64,000 nt of DNA from Flaviflexus massiliensis. Its GTDB lineage: Bacteria; Actinomycetota; Actinomycetes; Actinomycetales; Actinomycetaceae. Position 1 is the stretch's first letter. The number at the start of each line of letters is the position of its first letter. Of the stretch, positions 42,712-52,079 are shown one piece after another. A program made the translations under genes and the position numbers. The stretch is from positions 764,768 through 828,767 of the forward strand of contig NZ_LN831058.1 in NCBI RefSeq assembly GCF_001375495.1, in the 5' to 3' direction. The notes beneath the pieces were generated by a model. It did no database searches. It saw nothing but the letters and a program-made list of their open reading frames with translations, and was not told the origin of the DNA.

Positions 42712-44136
42712 GTGACTCTGGAAATTCATGACTCAGCGACCAAGACTCAAGCGGTGTTTGAACCCCGCACCCCGGGCGAAGTGGGCATCTACCTGTGTGG
42801 CGCGACCGTTCAGGGCTCCCCACACATCGGGCACCTGCGTTCTGCACTGGCCTTTGACGTGCTTGCCCGCTGGCTCACCAGATCCGGGTACCGGGTGACA
42901 ACGGTCCGCAACGTCACCGACATTGACGACAAGATCCTCGCAAAGTCCAAGGAGGCGGGCTGGCAGTGGTGGGCGTGGGCCTACCGTTTCGAGCAGGAAT
43001 TCTCTGCCGCCTACCGTGCCCTCGGAGTCCTGCCACCCACGTACGAACCGCGAGCAACCGGGCACATCACGGACATGATCGAGCTCATTGGGCAGATTAT
43101 TGATGCTGGGCATGCCTACGTTGGCGATCCCGGAAACGTCTACTTCGACGTATCGTCCCTCCCCGATTACGGTTCGCTCACGCGACAGAGCGTGAAGAAC
43201 ATGACGGTCGACGAAAACGACGCGGAGCAGGATAAGCGCAATCCGCACGACTTTGCCCTGTGGAAGGCACCCAAGGAAGGGGAGCCCGAATCGGCCTCCT
43301 GGGACAGTCCCTGGGGCAGGGGCAGGCCCGGGTGGCACATCGAATGCTCGGCCATGGCCGGCCGCTACCTCGGCGACGAGTTTGATATTCACGGGGGTGG
43401 CATCGACCTTCGCTTCCCCCACCACGAGAACGAACAGGCCCAGTCCCACGCGGCGGGACGTGGCTTCGCGAAGTACTGGATGCACAACGCGTGGGTGACC
43501 GTTGATGGGGAGAAGATGAGCAAGTCGCTCGGCAACTCCCTCGTTGTCTCCGAGATCCTCAAAACGGTCTCCGCCCCCATTCTCCGATTCGCCCTCACGA
43601 CCGTTCACTACCGGTCCACCGTCGCCTACTCACCGACCACCCTGTCGGAGGCGAGCAGCAACTGGGAGCGTCTCTCCGGCTTCCTCTCCCGCGCGGCCGA
43701 GACCGTGGGCGAGGCAGACTCTGACGCGGTGGCTGCCGTGACCGCGGATGACATGCCGAAGGAATTCCGAGAGGCCATGGATGATGACCTCAACGTGTCG
43801 GCTGCCATGGCAGTCATTCACGACCACGTCACCAAAGCCAACGTGGCACTCGGGGCACGCGACGATGTTGCCGTGTCCGAAGCCCAGATCACGATCCGTG
43901 CGATGCTCGACGTTCTTGGCCTCGACCCCCGATCTGACCAGTGGCGTCACGCATCCGAGAACTCGCACGATGCTGCACTCGATGTGCTCGTCCAAGAGGT
44001 CCTCGCACAGCGCACCCAGGCCCGCGCCGATAAGAACTGGGAACTCGCCGATCGGCTCCGTGACACCCTCACCGAGGCCGGGATCATTGTTGAAGACGGT
44101 GCCGACGGCGTCCGTTGGCACGTCAAGGAGAACTGA
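42712..44136 (+). CDS. cysS: Cysteinyl-tRNA synthetase
   Basis: 474 residues from GTG 42712; TAACCT at 42700-42705 ends six bases before, so the mRNA may be leaderless. Class I signatures are GSPHIGHLRSAL (HIGH) and GEKMSKSLGNS (KMSKS). The zinc ligands are Cys in YLCGATV, Cys in WHIECSAMAGRYLG and the HHENE motif. Full length, so CysS rather than the shorter mycothiol ligase MshC. Overlaps rlmB by one base (TGATG). Confidence 0.95.
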   Translation: MTLEIHDSATKTQAVFEPRTPGEVGIYLCGATVQGSPHIGHLRSALAFDVLARWLTRSGYRVTTVRNVTDIDDKILAKSKEAGWQWWAWAYRFEQEFSAAYRALGVLPPTYEPRATGHITDMIELIGQIIDAGHAYVGDPGNVYFDVSSLPDYGSLTRQSVKNMTVDENDAEQDKRNPHDFALWKAPKEGEPESASWDSPWGRGRPGWHIECSAMAGRYLGDEFDIHGGGIDLRFPHHENEQAQSHAAGRGFAKYWMHNAWVTVDGEKMSKSLGNSLVVSEILKTVSAPILRFALTTVHYRSTVAYSPTTLSEASSNWERLSGFLSRAAETVGEADSDAVAAVTADDMPKEFREAMDDDLNVSAAMAVIHDHVTKANVALGARDDVAVSEAQITIRAMLDVLGLDPRSDQWRHASENSHDAALDVLVQEVLAQRTQARADKNWELADRLRDTLTEAGIIVEDGADGVRWHVKEN

Positions 44137-45110
44137 TGAGCAAGCACAAACCATCGAGCAAAAAGGGCCCCAAAGTTGGATCCGGAGGGGTGAGACGCCG
44201 CAGGCTCGAAGGCCGCGGCCCCACCCCGAAGGCAACCGACCGTGAATACCATCCCGCCTACGCGAAGAAGAAAGCGAAAGAAGCGGAAGAAAAACGGAAC
44301 GAAGCGATCAAGATCGCCCGTGCTGGCGGTAAGCTCCCCGCCTACCTCAAGCTCGAACCCGGCCACGAACTGATCGCAGGACGCAACCCCGTACTCGAGG
44401 CGGTGCGCGCCGAAATCCCCCTGACCCGAGTCTTCATGGTGTCCGGAAACGTGACCGATGAGCGGGTGGAAGAAGCCGCCCGCCTCGCAGCCGCCCAGGG
44501 TGCCCCCGTTCTTGAAGTGAGCAGGGGACACCTGGATGTCATGACCGAGAACGCGGCCCACCAGGGGATCGCCATCGAAGTACCGCCCTACGACTACGAG
44601 TCGCTCGACAACGTGATCGAGTCGATTGCGGAACTGGAAACCCCGGGACTCATCCTTGCGCTTGACTCGGTTACCGACCCCCACAACCTCGGTGCCGTCC
44701 TGCGTTCCGCATCCGCCTTCAACGCCAACGCCGTCCTCATCACCGAACGCCGCTCCGCAGGCGTGACCGGCACAGTCTGGAAGGTCTCGGCAGGTGCCGC
44801 CGCGAGGGTCCCGATCGCCCGTGAAACCAACCTCGTCCGCAGCCTCCAAGAACTCAAATCCAACGGGTACTTTGTTGTCGGGCTGGCAGGGGAAGGCGAC
44901 GTTATGCTCGACAATTTGGAACTGGCAGACATGCCGCTCGTCCTCGTCACCGGATCCGAAGGCAAGGGCCTGTCCCGCCTCGTCCGCGACACGTGCGACC
45001 AGATCTGCTCCATCCCCATCTCCGGTGACATGGAATCCCTCAACGCAGCCGTGGCCACCGGGATCGCCCTCTACGAAGTGGACAGAGTCCGCAGGAAGGG
45101 AAGCCGATGA
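44136..45110 (+). CDS. rlmB: 23S rRNA (guanosine-2'-O-)-methyltransferase RlmB
   Basis: 324 residues from ATG 44136 with AAGGAG upstream. A very basic N-terminal extension of about 70 residues (KHKPSSKKGPKVGSGG...) precedes the L30e-like substrate-binding domain (ELIAGRNPVLEAVRA) and the SPOUT knot: LALDSVTDPHNLGAVLRSA (motif 1), LVTGSEGKGLSRLVR (motif 2) and SIPISGDMESLNAAVATGIA (motif 3). It methylates G2251 in the peptidyl-transferase P-loop. Coupled to cysS and the next gene. Confidence 0.93.
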   Translation: MSKHKPSSKKGPKVGSGGVRRRRLEGRGPTPKATDREYHPAYAKKKAKEAEEKRNEAIKIARAGGKLPAYLKLEPGHELIAGRNPVLEAVRAEIPLTRVFMVSGNVTDERVEEAARLAAAQGAPVLEVSRGHLDVMTENAAHQGIAIEVPPYDYESLDNVIESIAELETPGLILALDSVTDPHNLGAVLRSASAFNANAVLITERRSAGVTGTVWKVSAGAAARVPIARETNLVRSLQELKSNGYFVVGLAGEGDVMLDNLELADMPLVLVTGSEGKGLSRLVRDTCDQICSIPISGDMESLNAAVATGIALYEVDRVRRKGSR

Positions 45111-46492
45111 CCATGTGGCGCCCCGTCAGCGGGGACATTTACGGACTGGACGAAGCACTCTTCAACGAGGAAGCCTTCCAAGCATTCTTCCGAGACGAGG
45201 GAGTCCTTGCCCGCGGCAAGAACATCGAAAACGGGCACTACGAAATCGAACTGGCCGTCACGGGACGACGCAGGCGCGTCGCCATCCTCGACGAAGAAGG
45301 CTACGTCATCCCCGGCATGCCCCTCTCCGAACTCGTTGACCTCATGGACACCAAGCTCCGCAAAGTCCAGATCGTCATCGACGGTGAGGTCCGCTACGGC
45401 GATATCGACCTTGGATCCGTTGCTGCCGACGTGGCCGAAGACGTTGCTTTCTTCCGTGAAGGAGACGAGGGCCTCGCCTCCGTGGCCGAGCCCGAACCAG
45501 ACAATGAAGAACCCGCGGACGAGGTTCCCAGCGACAAGGATGAACCGGACGTCCCGTTCCTCATGCTGACAGACATTGCGCTCGCGGAAATCCCCGCGCT
45601 TGCGGCAGTCACGAAACTGTCGATGGCGGTGGTGCCGCTGGGCAATACCAACGCGATCATGACAACGAAACCCTTCGATGCTCACAAGTCGCTGTTCCCC
45701 AAGCCGGTCTTCCACCTCACGCTACGCACCAAGGGCGAAGGCGGCCCCCTGCTCACGGTGTCGCTCGATAACCAGCGCACCCACACGTGGACGTGGGATG
45801 GTCAGCTTCCCATCCTCGACTGGATGGAAGAACACGTTGCGGCACAGGAGTTCGCGGATGAACATCTGGGTGCGGGAGCTCTCGCGCGCCGTTGCGTCCT
45901 GGAAATGGATGATGGGTCCTCGAAGGAAGTTCGCGACGCCCTGCTGTCGAGCAAGGTTCTTGGCCCCGCCTTTTTCATCCAAGCCATGGGGCTCGCCCCC
46001 GAATACCTTGACGTGCTCGACGGGCGGATGGAAGTGACGGAACTTCCCGATGCCGAAATCTTTGAGAAGTCGACGCTCGCCAAGACCGTGCGCGACATGA
46101 TTGCCCTCGAGATCTCCGGCCACGGTGTTGCGAAACCGAAAATGTGGGAAGCCTACCGCAAGGTCTTCCTTGCACGCCCGGGTCTTCTCAACGCTTCCGC
46201 CTCGATCCAGGCCGCCGTCGGCGGCTCCCTGCTCGTTGCTGCTCTCCAATCCGAGAACAAGAAGGCAAAGTGGGGGGCAGGGGCTGGCGCCCTCCTCATG
46301 GTGAACGCCGTCTCCCGGGTGCTGACCACCCAGTACATTCAAGAGTCCCTCGCCACGAGTGAGACCGCCCAGAAGCTTGCCGAAGTGGTAGCCGAACAGG
46401 CGCGGGCTGATGAGCGAGCACGGCTTGCCGAAGAACAGAAACGTGCCGAAGAGCGAGAGGCTGCCGGCGAGGGGGAAACGGTCGATGACTGA
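45107..46492 (+). CDS. Conserved hypothetical protein in the cysS-rlmB operon
   Basis: 461 residues, overlapping rlmB by four bases (ATGA). Residues 1-130 form an alpha/beta domain (ending SELVDLMDTKLRKVQIVIDG), followed by a Glu/Asp/Pro-rich linker (about 130-165), a second alpha/beta domain (about 165-280, HLTLRTKGEGGPLLTVSLDN), a C-terminal part with two weakly hydrophobic helices (LLNASASIQAAVGGSLLVAA and GAGAGALLMVNAVS) and a long charged helix (AEVVAEQARADERARLAEEQ). No family recognised. The stop overlaps the next gene. Confidence 0.65.
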   Translation: MTMWRPVSGDIYGLDEALFNEEAFQAFFRDEGVLARGKNIENGHYEIELAVTGRRRRVAILDEEGYVIPGMPLSELVDLMDTKLRKVQIVIDGEVRYGDIDLGSVAADVAEDVAFFREGDEGLASVAEPEPDNEEPADEVPSDKDEPDVPFLMLTDIALAEIPALAAVTKLSMAVVPLGNTNAIMTTKPFDAHKSLFPKPVFHLTLRTKGEGGPLLTVSLDNQRTHTWTWDGQLPILDWMEEHVAAQEFADEHLGAGALARRCVLEMDDGSSKEVRDALLSSKVLGPAFFIQAMGLAPEYLDVLDGRMEVTELPDAEIFEKSTLAKTVRDMIALEISGHGVAKPKMWEAYRKVFLARPGLLNASASIQAAVGGSLLVAALQSENKKAKWGAGAGALLMVNAVSRVLTTQYIQESLATSETAQKLAEVVAEQARADERARLAEEQKRAEEREAAGEGETVDD

Positions 46493-46907
46493 GGAAACCC
46501 CGCAGGGAGGCGATGCCAGGATCGAAGCGTTCTGGAATCACGCCATGCTCCAGGCCCGGATCAATCCCTTCGAGGTCGTCACGGGACCCAGCCGTGACTC
46601 CACGCTGGTGCCACCAGCCTGGTCACTCGACAATGACACTGCCGAAAAGGCACTCGCAGACAAGGTGCTTGTTCTGACCTCGCCCGCCAATCAGCACGAG
46701 GAGCAGCTGGAAGCCGGTGGATTCTCGATCCTGACTCGCGAGGATGGCACCCCGGTCGCTCTCCTCCAAACCGCCCACGTCACCACCCACACGGTGGAGG
46801 AGATGGAAGGTCTGGAAGAGCGGGGTGACTGGGAGACCGTGCGGGAAACGTTGGCGCCAGGCGACCTAGTTGTTGTCGAGAAGTTCCGTGTCCTCTACCA
46901 CGACTAA
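46485..46907 (+). CDS. ASCH domain-containing protein
   Basis: 140 residues from ATG 46485 (MTEETPQGGDARIEAFWNHA), overlapping the upstream gene by eight bases. The pattern IEAFW...ADKVLVLTSPANQHEEQLEAGGFSI...GTPVALLQTAHV fits the ASCH beta-barrel fold, related to PUA and proposed to bind RNA; some members are RNases or acetylcytidine hydrolases. Function here unknown. Confidence 0.7.
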   Translation: MTEETPQGGDARIEAFWNHAMLQARINPFEVVTGPSRDSTLVPPAWSLDNDTAEKALADKVLVLTSPANQHEEQLEAGGFSILTREDGTPVALLQTAHVTTHTVEEMEGLEERGDWETVRETLAPGDLVVVEKFRVLYHD

Positions 46908-47850
46908 ACTCACAGTTCTGGCCGCATGCCTCCTCGTGGGAGCGTGCGGCACCGAGCAGCCAGAATCCTCCCCAACGGAAGAACCCACACAGGTAGAAAC
47001 CGAAACCGGTGACGGTAAAACTGGCGCGGATGAAACGAGTACAACGGACGATCCGGGTGAGGAAACCGATGGGGTTGATGAGGCAGTAAGCCAGGAAGAA
47101 CCCGTCACCTTCCTTCTTATTGGAATCGATGCTGATTCCGGTTCTCAGCGGGCGGATGTCATCATGCTGGTCCGGTCCGATGGTGAACGGGAGCATCTCA
47201 CCACCATGTCCATCCCCCGCGACCTGTGGGTCGAGATTCCCGGACGGGGAGTACACAAAATCAATGCCGCGTATGCCTTTGGTGGGGCTGAACTTCTTAC
47301 GGAGACCGTGGATGGTCTCTACGGGTCAAGCATCGATCACACACTTGTTGTCGACTTTGCTGCGTTCACCGAACTATCGGAGATTCTAGGACCCATCACG
47401 GTTGAGACGGCCGACGGTCCGGTGACCCTGGAAGGCGAAGAGGCTCTCTCGTTTGTGCGGGAGCGATACTCACTACCCGGAGGAGACTTTGATAGGGTCC
47501 GCAGGCAACAGGCTTTCCTCGCCGCGGTTGCGGACTCCATGAAAGACGCCTCTCCCGCTCAACTGCGCGACCTCGCCAATCTTGCTGGAGAACACATCGA
47601 GGTTGATGGGAGGGATGGCATGTACTCCCAAACCATGCTTCTCAGTCTCATGACCGATGTTGTTGGACCCGAGCAAGTGTTCTTCACGGCGCCACACGAT
47701 GGGACCGGTTGGTCGGAGGGCGGGCAATCGATCGTTCTTGTCGACAAGGATGCGACCAATGCTCTCGCCGATGCGTACGAGACAGACACCGTGAGCGACT
47801 GGATAGAATCGGCTGACCCGATCACGCTCGACAACCAGCCAGTGAACTAA
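46888..47850 (+). CDS. LCP-family protein (LytR-CpsA-Psr), lipoprotein form
   Basis: 320 residues from GTG 46888, supported by GAGAAG upstream; a TTG at 46870 is alternative. A lipobox signal (LTVLAACLLVGACGTE) replaces the usual membrane anchor, followed by an acidic Thr/Glu linker (about residues 25-75). The LCP core shows FLLIGIDADSG, RADVIMLVRSDGER, MSIPRDLWVEIPGRGVHKINAAYAFGG and SFVRERYSLPGGDFDRVRRQQ, with the Arg/Asp residues that bind polyprenyl phosphate. LCP enzymes attach arabinogalactan- or teichoic-type polymers to peptidoglycan. Confidence 0.88.
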   Translation: MSSTTTKLTVLAACLLVGACGTEQPESSPTEEPTQVETETGDGKTGADETSTTDDPGEETDGVDEAVSQEEPVTFLLIGIDADSGSQRADVIMLVRSDGEREHLTTMSIPRDLWVEIPGRGVHKINAAYAFGGAELLTETVDGLYGSSIDHTLVVDFAAFTELSEILGPITVETADGPVTLEGEEALSFVRERYSLPGGDFDRVRRQQAFLAAVADSMKDASPAQLRDLANLAGEHIEVDGRDGMYSQTMLLSLMTDVVGPEQVFFTAPHDGTGWSEGGQSIVLVDKDATNALADAYETDTVSDWIESADPITLDNQPVN

Positions 47851-48048
47851 ACAGGCCAGAAAACAAGAGGAGAAACCAGCTGAACCCGGTCCGCAAGCCT
47901 GCGTGAATCTTGGGTGGAGACGTTGCTTGGAGCAGGGAAATGATTGGTTTCACGATTGCCAGGATCAGATAATCCAGGTCTTGAGTGCCAACTGATGAGG
48001 GCTGAGTGAATCAAGTGCGCTCGGGTCACGCGTGAATGTTGGGGTTGG

Positions 48049-48627
48049 TTAGCGTTCGATGACGACGCAGTTCTCCGGATTGGTCAGCTCCTGGCCTGCC
48101 TGAAGCTCGGCAAGTTCCCCATCGGGACGCATTTCCGTGAACTCCTGACCGAGCACGAGATCGAGAACCTCGGTATCTGTTGTGCCGTCGAGTAGGACTG
48201 TGGCGGAGGGGAACATGCGGGCGAGAGTGTAGGCCTGGGGGAGAGCGTTCAGGGAAGAGTAGACAACAACCGGGGCCTGCGGTTCGGAACCACCCCAGTT
48301 CAATTCATCGGAGATGACGATCCCGTACTCGGATAGTTTCCCGCCAACATTCCCCGCCAAGCCCGTTCTCGTGCTCGCGTTGTAGACACGGACCGTGATG
48401 GAAGAGGGCTCAACCGAGGTCGTTCCCTCAACGAGGCAGGGCACCACGTTCTCTTCCTGTTCGGCCGCGGTCGAGAAATCCCGCTTCATGGGGAAGGGCA
48501 AAATGTTAGTGAACCAGAGCAAACCGAGCACCAAGAACAGCGTCAAAACAAGACCGATCGAACCGAAGATCACGGTCTGTCGCTGTTGCAGGCGCTGACG
48601 GTAGCTGTGCCGGGGATGAGAGTTCAC
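48049..48627 (-). CDS. LytR C-terminal domain (LytR_C) membrane protein
   Basis: A 192-residue protein with a short basic N-terminus, one membrane helix (IFGSIGLVLTLFLVLGLLWF) and an extracellular LytR_C domain containing VRVYNASTRTGLAGNVGGKLSEYGI and ATVLLDGTTDTEVLDLVLG. Such proteins accompany LCP enzymes in cell-envelope assembly. Convergent with the LCP lipoprotein gene, about 200 bp apart. Confidence 0.85.
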   Translation of the reverse strand: MNSHPRHSYRQRLQQRQTVIFGSIGLVLTLFLVLGLLWFTNILPFPMKRDFSTAAEQEENVVPCLVEGTTSVEPSSITVRVYNASTRTGLAGNVGGKLSEYGIVISDELNWGGSEPQAPVVVYSSLNALPQAYTLARMFPSATVLLDGTTDTEVLDLVLGQEFTEMRPDGELAELQAGQELTNPENCVVIER

Positions 48628-48795
48628 CCCCTTACGTTATCTCACCCCACACGTCCGGTCTCCCTAGACACGGTTTTCCCACCGTGTCAACCATTGCAGG
48701 GCGCATAGAGTGACAGTGGGATACCTCTCCCCACTTGCATCCCCAAGTCGGGGCATGAAAGTTCCTAGAATAGGTTGGGGCCAGAGGAGGTGACC

Positions 48796-49722
48796 ATGCG
48801 CATACGTAGCATCGCGATAATCGCTACACTTGCCTTGGCGGGATGTGGATCGGTCACCGAAGACCAGGGCACTAAAGTTACCTCCGGCGAACAAACCACC
48901 ACCTCCGCACCCAGCTCCACACCAACAGGTGAAGCAGCCGAGGGAACCGAAGACTCCGGGGACACCGAATTCGAGTTAGGTATTCGTGAACCCGAGGGCG
49001 CGGTTGACGAAGCTACCCCAAACTCCCCGGACAGCGATGCTGGGCTGAGTAGAGAACCGGCAGACGATGCCGAAGACAGTTCGGACCCGAAGGGTGGAGC
49101 TGGGCTGAAACTGGCACCCGCGAACCCCGGCTTCCTCCTTGGAGAAGAATTCACGGTAGGGGATGAAACCTTCCAGCGGCTGGTTCTGCCCGATGACTAC
49201 AACATCGACACGTTTAACACGCTGATCGAGCACAGCAACTTCACGTTGGCAGATGAAGATGTTCTCGACGCCATTTACTTCACGACTCGGTTCGCGACCG
49301 AAGAGCTCGCCACCTCCGAGCTTGCCTTCAACTACACAGAAGAAAGTGCGAAAGCGTGGATGGATGACCACGCACATATCTTCGTCCATCCGGAGCTTGC
49401 CGAGCAGGGCCTGCTCAACACAGAAAACCCCAACGACTCTCTCGCACTGCTCTACACCAACAACGGTTGGGACAGAGGCAATCCACAGACCAAGTCCCGG
49501 GTCATGAATCTCGAGGCAAATATCCTGTCCCTCGATGAGACCAACGATTCCCTCGTCATCATCCACAAGGTCAAATTCGAATCGACAGTCAGCGGGCTTG
49601 CCGACTTCGAGGGAAGCTTTATCGAAGAAACTACGCTCGTTGCCACCTACGAAGTGCAACAGGTCGATGGCGAATGGAAGATCGCCGACTACTCCACGAG
49701 CTGGGAAACCGAATACAAGTAG
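48796..49722 (+). CDS. Putative lipoprotein, unknown function
   Basis: 308 residues from ATG 48796 with GAGGAGGTGACC immediately upstream. The signal peptide ends IIATLALAGCGS (Cys17). Residues 20-105 form a low-complexity Ser/Thr/Glu/Asp/Pro linker, and the C-terminal 200 residues form an alpha/beta domain (FTVGDETFQRLVLPDDYNID...VQQVDGEWKIADYSTSWE), the last part resembling SnoaL/NTF2-like strands. No named family. It may be a cell-surface protein expressed with the neighbouring envelope genes. Confidence 0.75.
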   Translation: MRIRSIAIIATLALAGCGSVTEDQGTKVTSGEQTTTSAPSSTPTGEAAEGTEDSGDTEFELGIREPEGAVDEATPNSPDSDAGLSREPADDAEDSSDPKGGAGLKLAPANPGFLLGEEFTVGDETFQRLVLPDDYNIDTFNTLIEHSNFTLADEDVLDAIYFTTRFATEELATSELAFNYTEESAKAWMDDHAHIFVHPELAEQGLLNTENPNDSLALLYTNNGWDRGNPQTKSRVMNLEANILSLDETNDSLVIIHKVKFESTVSGLADFEGSFIEETTLVATYEVQQVDGEWKIADYSTSWETEYK

Positions 49723-49770
49723 CCGTACAGCACCAAAAACCGGACCGGTTAGGCAGTGTCTGCTTGCCTC

Positions 49771-50253
49771 TTAAGGGTTCTCTCCTACTCGAACGAGATT
49801 GGTTTCGAGATGATTGGTGAGATTCTGTCCCACCGCCGCCATACCAAACGACGTGTGCAACCGATCCCCATCCACCACATACTTCCGCACCGTTAACTCC
49901 ACCAGCTTCGCCGTCGACGAGTTGATGACCTGGGAAGTGAGCGACATCGAGAAGCCCGTATCGGTGGGGATGAGGGGGCCTTCACCGATCTCGGCCTGGC
50001 CCGTGGGGAGCGCAAGAACGAACTCGACGAGATCAGATCCCACCACCCGCACGTAACCCGTTTCTGTATGTATCGGTGTCCCGCCCGGCCCCCACGTACG
50101 CTGCTGATAGTGCAGGAACGGTTTGCCGATGTTGGTGAAGGTCAGCTCCTCATCAAACGTGAAGGACGGAATCGTCGGATAGTGGCCGGTTCCTTCCCCG
50201 CGCCACACACCAATCAAGGATTCCACGGGTGCCAGATTCGAATGAAGATCCAT
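49771..50253 (-). CDS. FABP/nitrobindin-like heme-binding beta-barrel protein
   Basis: 160 residues from ATG 50253; the frame continues upstream into the antisense of the helicase gene and has no coding character there. LIGVWRGEGTGHYP is the GxWxGxGxG signature of THAP4/nitrobindin barrels, followed by FLHYQQRTW and VRKYVVDGDRLHTSFGMAAVGQNLTNHLETNLVR. Nitrobindins bind heme b and can isomerise peroxynitrite. Actinobacterial members are usually single genes, as here. Confidence 0.87.
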   Translation of the reverse strand: MDLHSNLAPVESLIGVWRGEGTGHYPTIPSFTFDEELTFTNIGKPFLHYQQRTWGPGGTPIHTETGYVRVVGSDLVEFVLALPTGQAEIGEGPLIPTDTGFSMSLTSQVINSSTAKLVELTVRKYVVDGDRLHTSFGMAAVGQNLTNHLETNLVRVGENP

Positions 50254-50344
50254 AGCCCCACTGTAGGGAAGAGTGTGGCAAAAGAGTTCAAATCCAGGTT
50301 GCTCGCTCCCAGACCTGGAACGAGGTGTGGAAGCGAGCAATGGG

Positions 50345-51796
50345 TTAGCTAGCTTGGCGGCGGGACCGCTGGCCCTGGGAGCGAGACGAACGGGAGGAGC
50401 GGGAGGTACTGTTTGAACCTCTGCCCCCATTCCGAGATCCGGAATTATGGGACCCCGAGCCCTGATTTCGGGAGCCACGGGCTGGTGAACCCCCGGTGTT
50501 TGCACGCGACTGAGAACCGTGTCCGCGGCCTCGCGAACCCTGAGACTTCTTGGAAGCACCGCCAGAACCGGTCGCCGCAGGCTGCTGCGGGCCTTTTCCG
50601 GCCATCTCCGCCGCCTCTTCGGGAGTGAGGTAGTTCCGCGCACCGGGTGCGAGCTCCCTCAGGATCGGGTGCTTCGGATCAGCATCGGTAAACTCCGGCT
50701 GGATCCGTGCCTTGTGAAGCAGAGACCGAACATCACCTCGCTGCTCGGGAGTTTCGAGCGTGACAACGGTGCCGGCCTTGCCGGCGCGGGCGGTACGACC
50801 CGAACGGTGCAAGTATGCCTTGTGCTCGGCAGGCGGGTCGGCGTGAACAACAAGAGAAACATCATCCACGTGAATGCCGCGGGCAGCAATATCCGTTGCC
50901 ACAAGCGTGGTTACCCGGCCCGAGTGGAAGGCCTCCATGTTCCTATTGCGAGCATTCTGCGAAAGGTTGCCGTGCAAATCAACCGCAGGAACACCGAGCT
51001 TAATCAGCTGCTTGGCGAGCTTCTTCGCACCATACTTCGTGCGTGTGAACACGATGGTGTTGCCGGGGGCTGCCGCAAGAGCAGCAACGACTTCCAGACG
51101 ATCATCGGCTGACACTCGGAGCACGTGGTGATCCATGGCGGAGACGGGGGAGAGCGCCGAATCGGCTTCGTGAGTGATCGGCTTGTGCAGGAATTCCTTG
51201 ACCAGAGTCGAGATGCCAGAATCAAGTGTCGCCGAGAAGAGGAGTCGTTGGCCACGCTCGGGAGTCGCCCTCATGATCCGGCGAACATTGGGCAGGAACC
51301 CCATGTCAGCCATGTGATCGGCTTCGTCAATAACGGTGATCTCAATGGCGGAAAGGTCAACGAGCTTCTGACTCATGAGGTCAAGCAAGCGGCCCGGACA
51401 TGCGATGAGAACATCGACTCCGGCCTGCAGGGCGCGCGCCTGAGGATTCTGGTTCACACCACCAAAAATCACGGCGGACTTCAGTGATGTTTTCTTCTCC
51501 AGGACAACAAGGGACTCGTGCAACTGCAATGCAAGTTCACGGGTCGGAGCCAGAATAAGGGAGCGAGGCTTCCTGGGCTTGCGGGGTGAACCTGACTCGA
51601 GGAGTCGAGACACGACAGGAATAAGGAAAGCAAAGGACTTTCCGGAGCCCGTGCGACCACGCCCCAGGACATCGCGGCCACGGAGCGAGTCTGGAAGCGT
51701 TGCTTCCTGGATCGGGGTGGGGGAGGTGATGCCGTGGTCAGCCAGAGCAGTAACCAGGGCAGCGGGCACGCCAAGGCGTGAGAAATCAGAAGACAT
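50345..51796 (-). CDS. DEAD-box ATP-dependent RNA helicase
   Basis: 483 residues. Q motif (ITSPTPIQEATLPDSLRGRD), motif I GRTGSGKSFAFLIP, motif Ia APTRELALQL, motif II VIDEADHMADMGF, motif III FSATLD, motif V ATDIAARGIHVDDV and motif VI HRSGRTARAGKAG. The C-terminal 75 residues are Gly/Ser/Arg-rich (GSGGASKKSQGSRGRGHG...), an RNA-binding low-complexity tail as in cold-shock helicases (DeaD/RhlE). Likely acts in ribosome assembly or mRNA decay. Confidence 0.93.
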   Translation of the reverse strand: MSSDFSRLGVPAALVTALADHGITSPTPIQEATLPDSLRGRDVLGRGRTGSGKSFAFLIPVVSRLLESGSPRKPRKPRSLILAPTRELALQLHESLVVLEKKTSLKSAVIFGGVNQNPQARALQAGVDVLIACPGRLLDLMSQKLVDLSAIEITVIDEADHMADMGFLPNVRRIMRATPERGQRLLFSATLDSGISTLVKEFLHKPITHEADSALSPVSAMDHHVLRVSADDRLEVVAALAAAPGNTIVFTRTKYGAKKLAKQLIKLGVPAVDLHGNLSQNARNRNMEAFHSGRVTTLVATDIAARGIHVDDVSLVVHADPPAEHKAYLHRSGRTARAGKAGTVVTLETPEQRGDVRSLLHKARIQPEFTDADPKHPILRELAPGARNYLTPEEAAEMAGKGPQQPAATGSGGASKKSQGSRGRGHGSQSRANTGGSPARGSRNQGSGSHNSGSRNGGRGSNSTSRSSRSSRSQGQRSRRQAS

Positions 51797-52079
51797 AAAG
51801 TCGAATCAACCAATCGGGAGTTGTCTCACCGGGGTGTCACTTTTTAAAGCACATGGGCGTCATGCAGGATTTGACGTGACCTGCGCGCCAGCGGCCCGGG
51901 GTAAGACTCAGCGGACCGATGTATCCACAGTAGCAGGTGACAGGAAAGACAGAGGATACGGTGGTGAGAGTCACCAGGCTTCTCGCGTGCCATCCTGGTC
52001 CAATGACAACCTGTGGCTTTCCTTCCAGTTGAGAAATTCCATCCGGGCGTGGCTTCCTAAGGGCTGTAGGATCAGGGTC

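Noticed and set aside
42712-44136. Mycothiol ligase MshC instead of CysS
   Set aside because: The length (474 residues) and complete C-terminal tRNA-binding part fit CysS.
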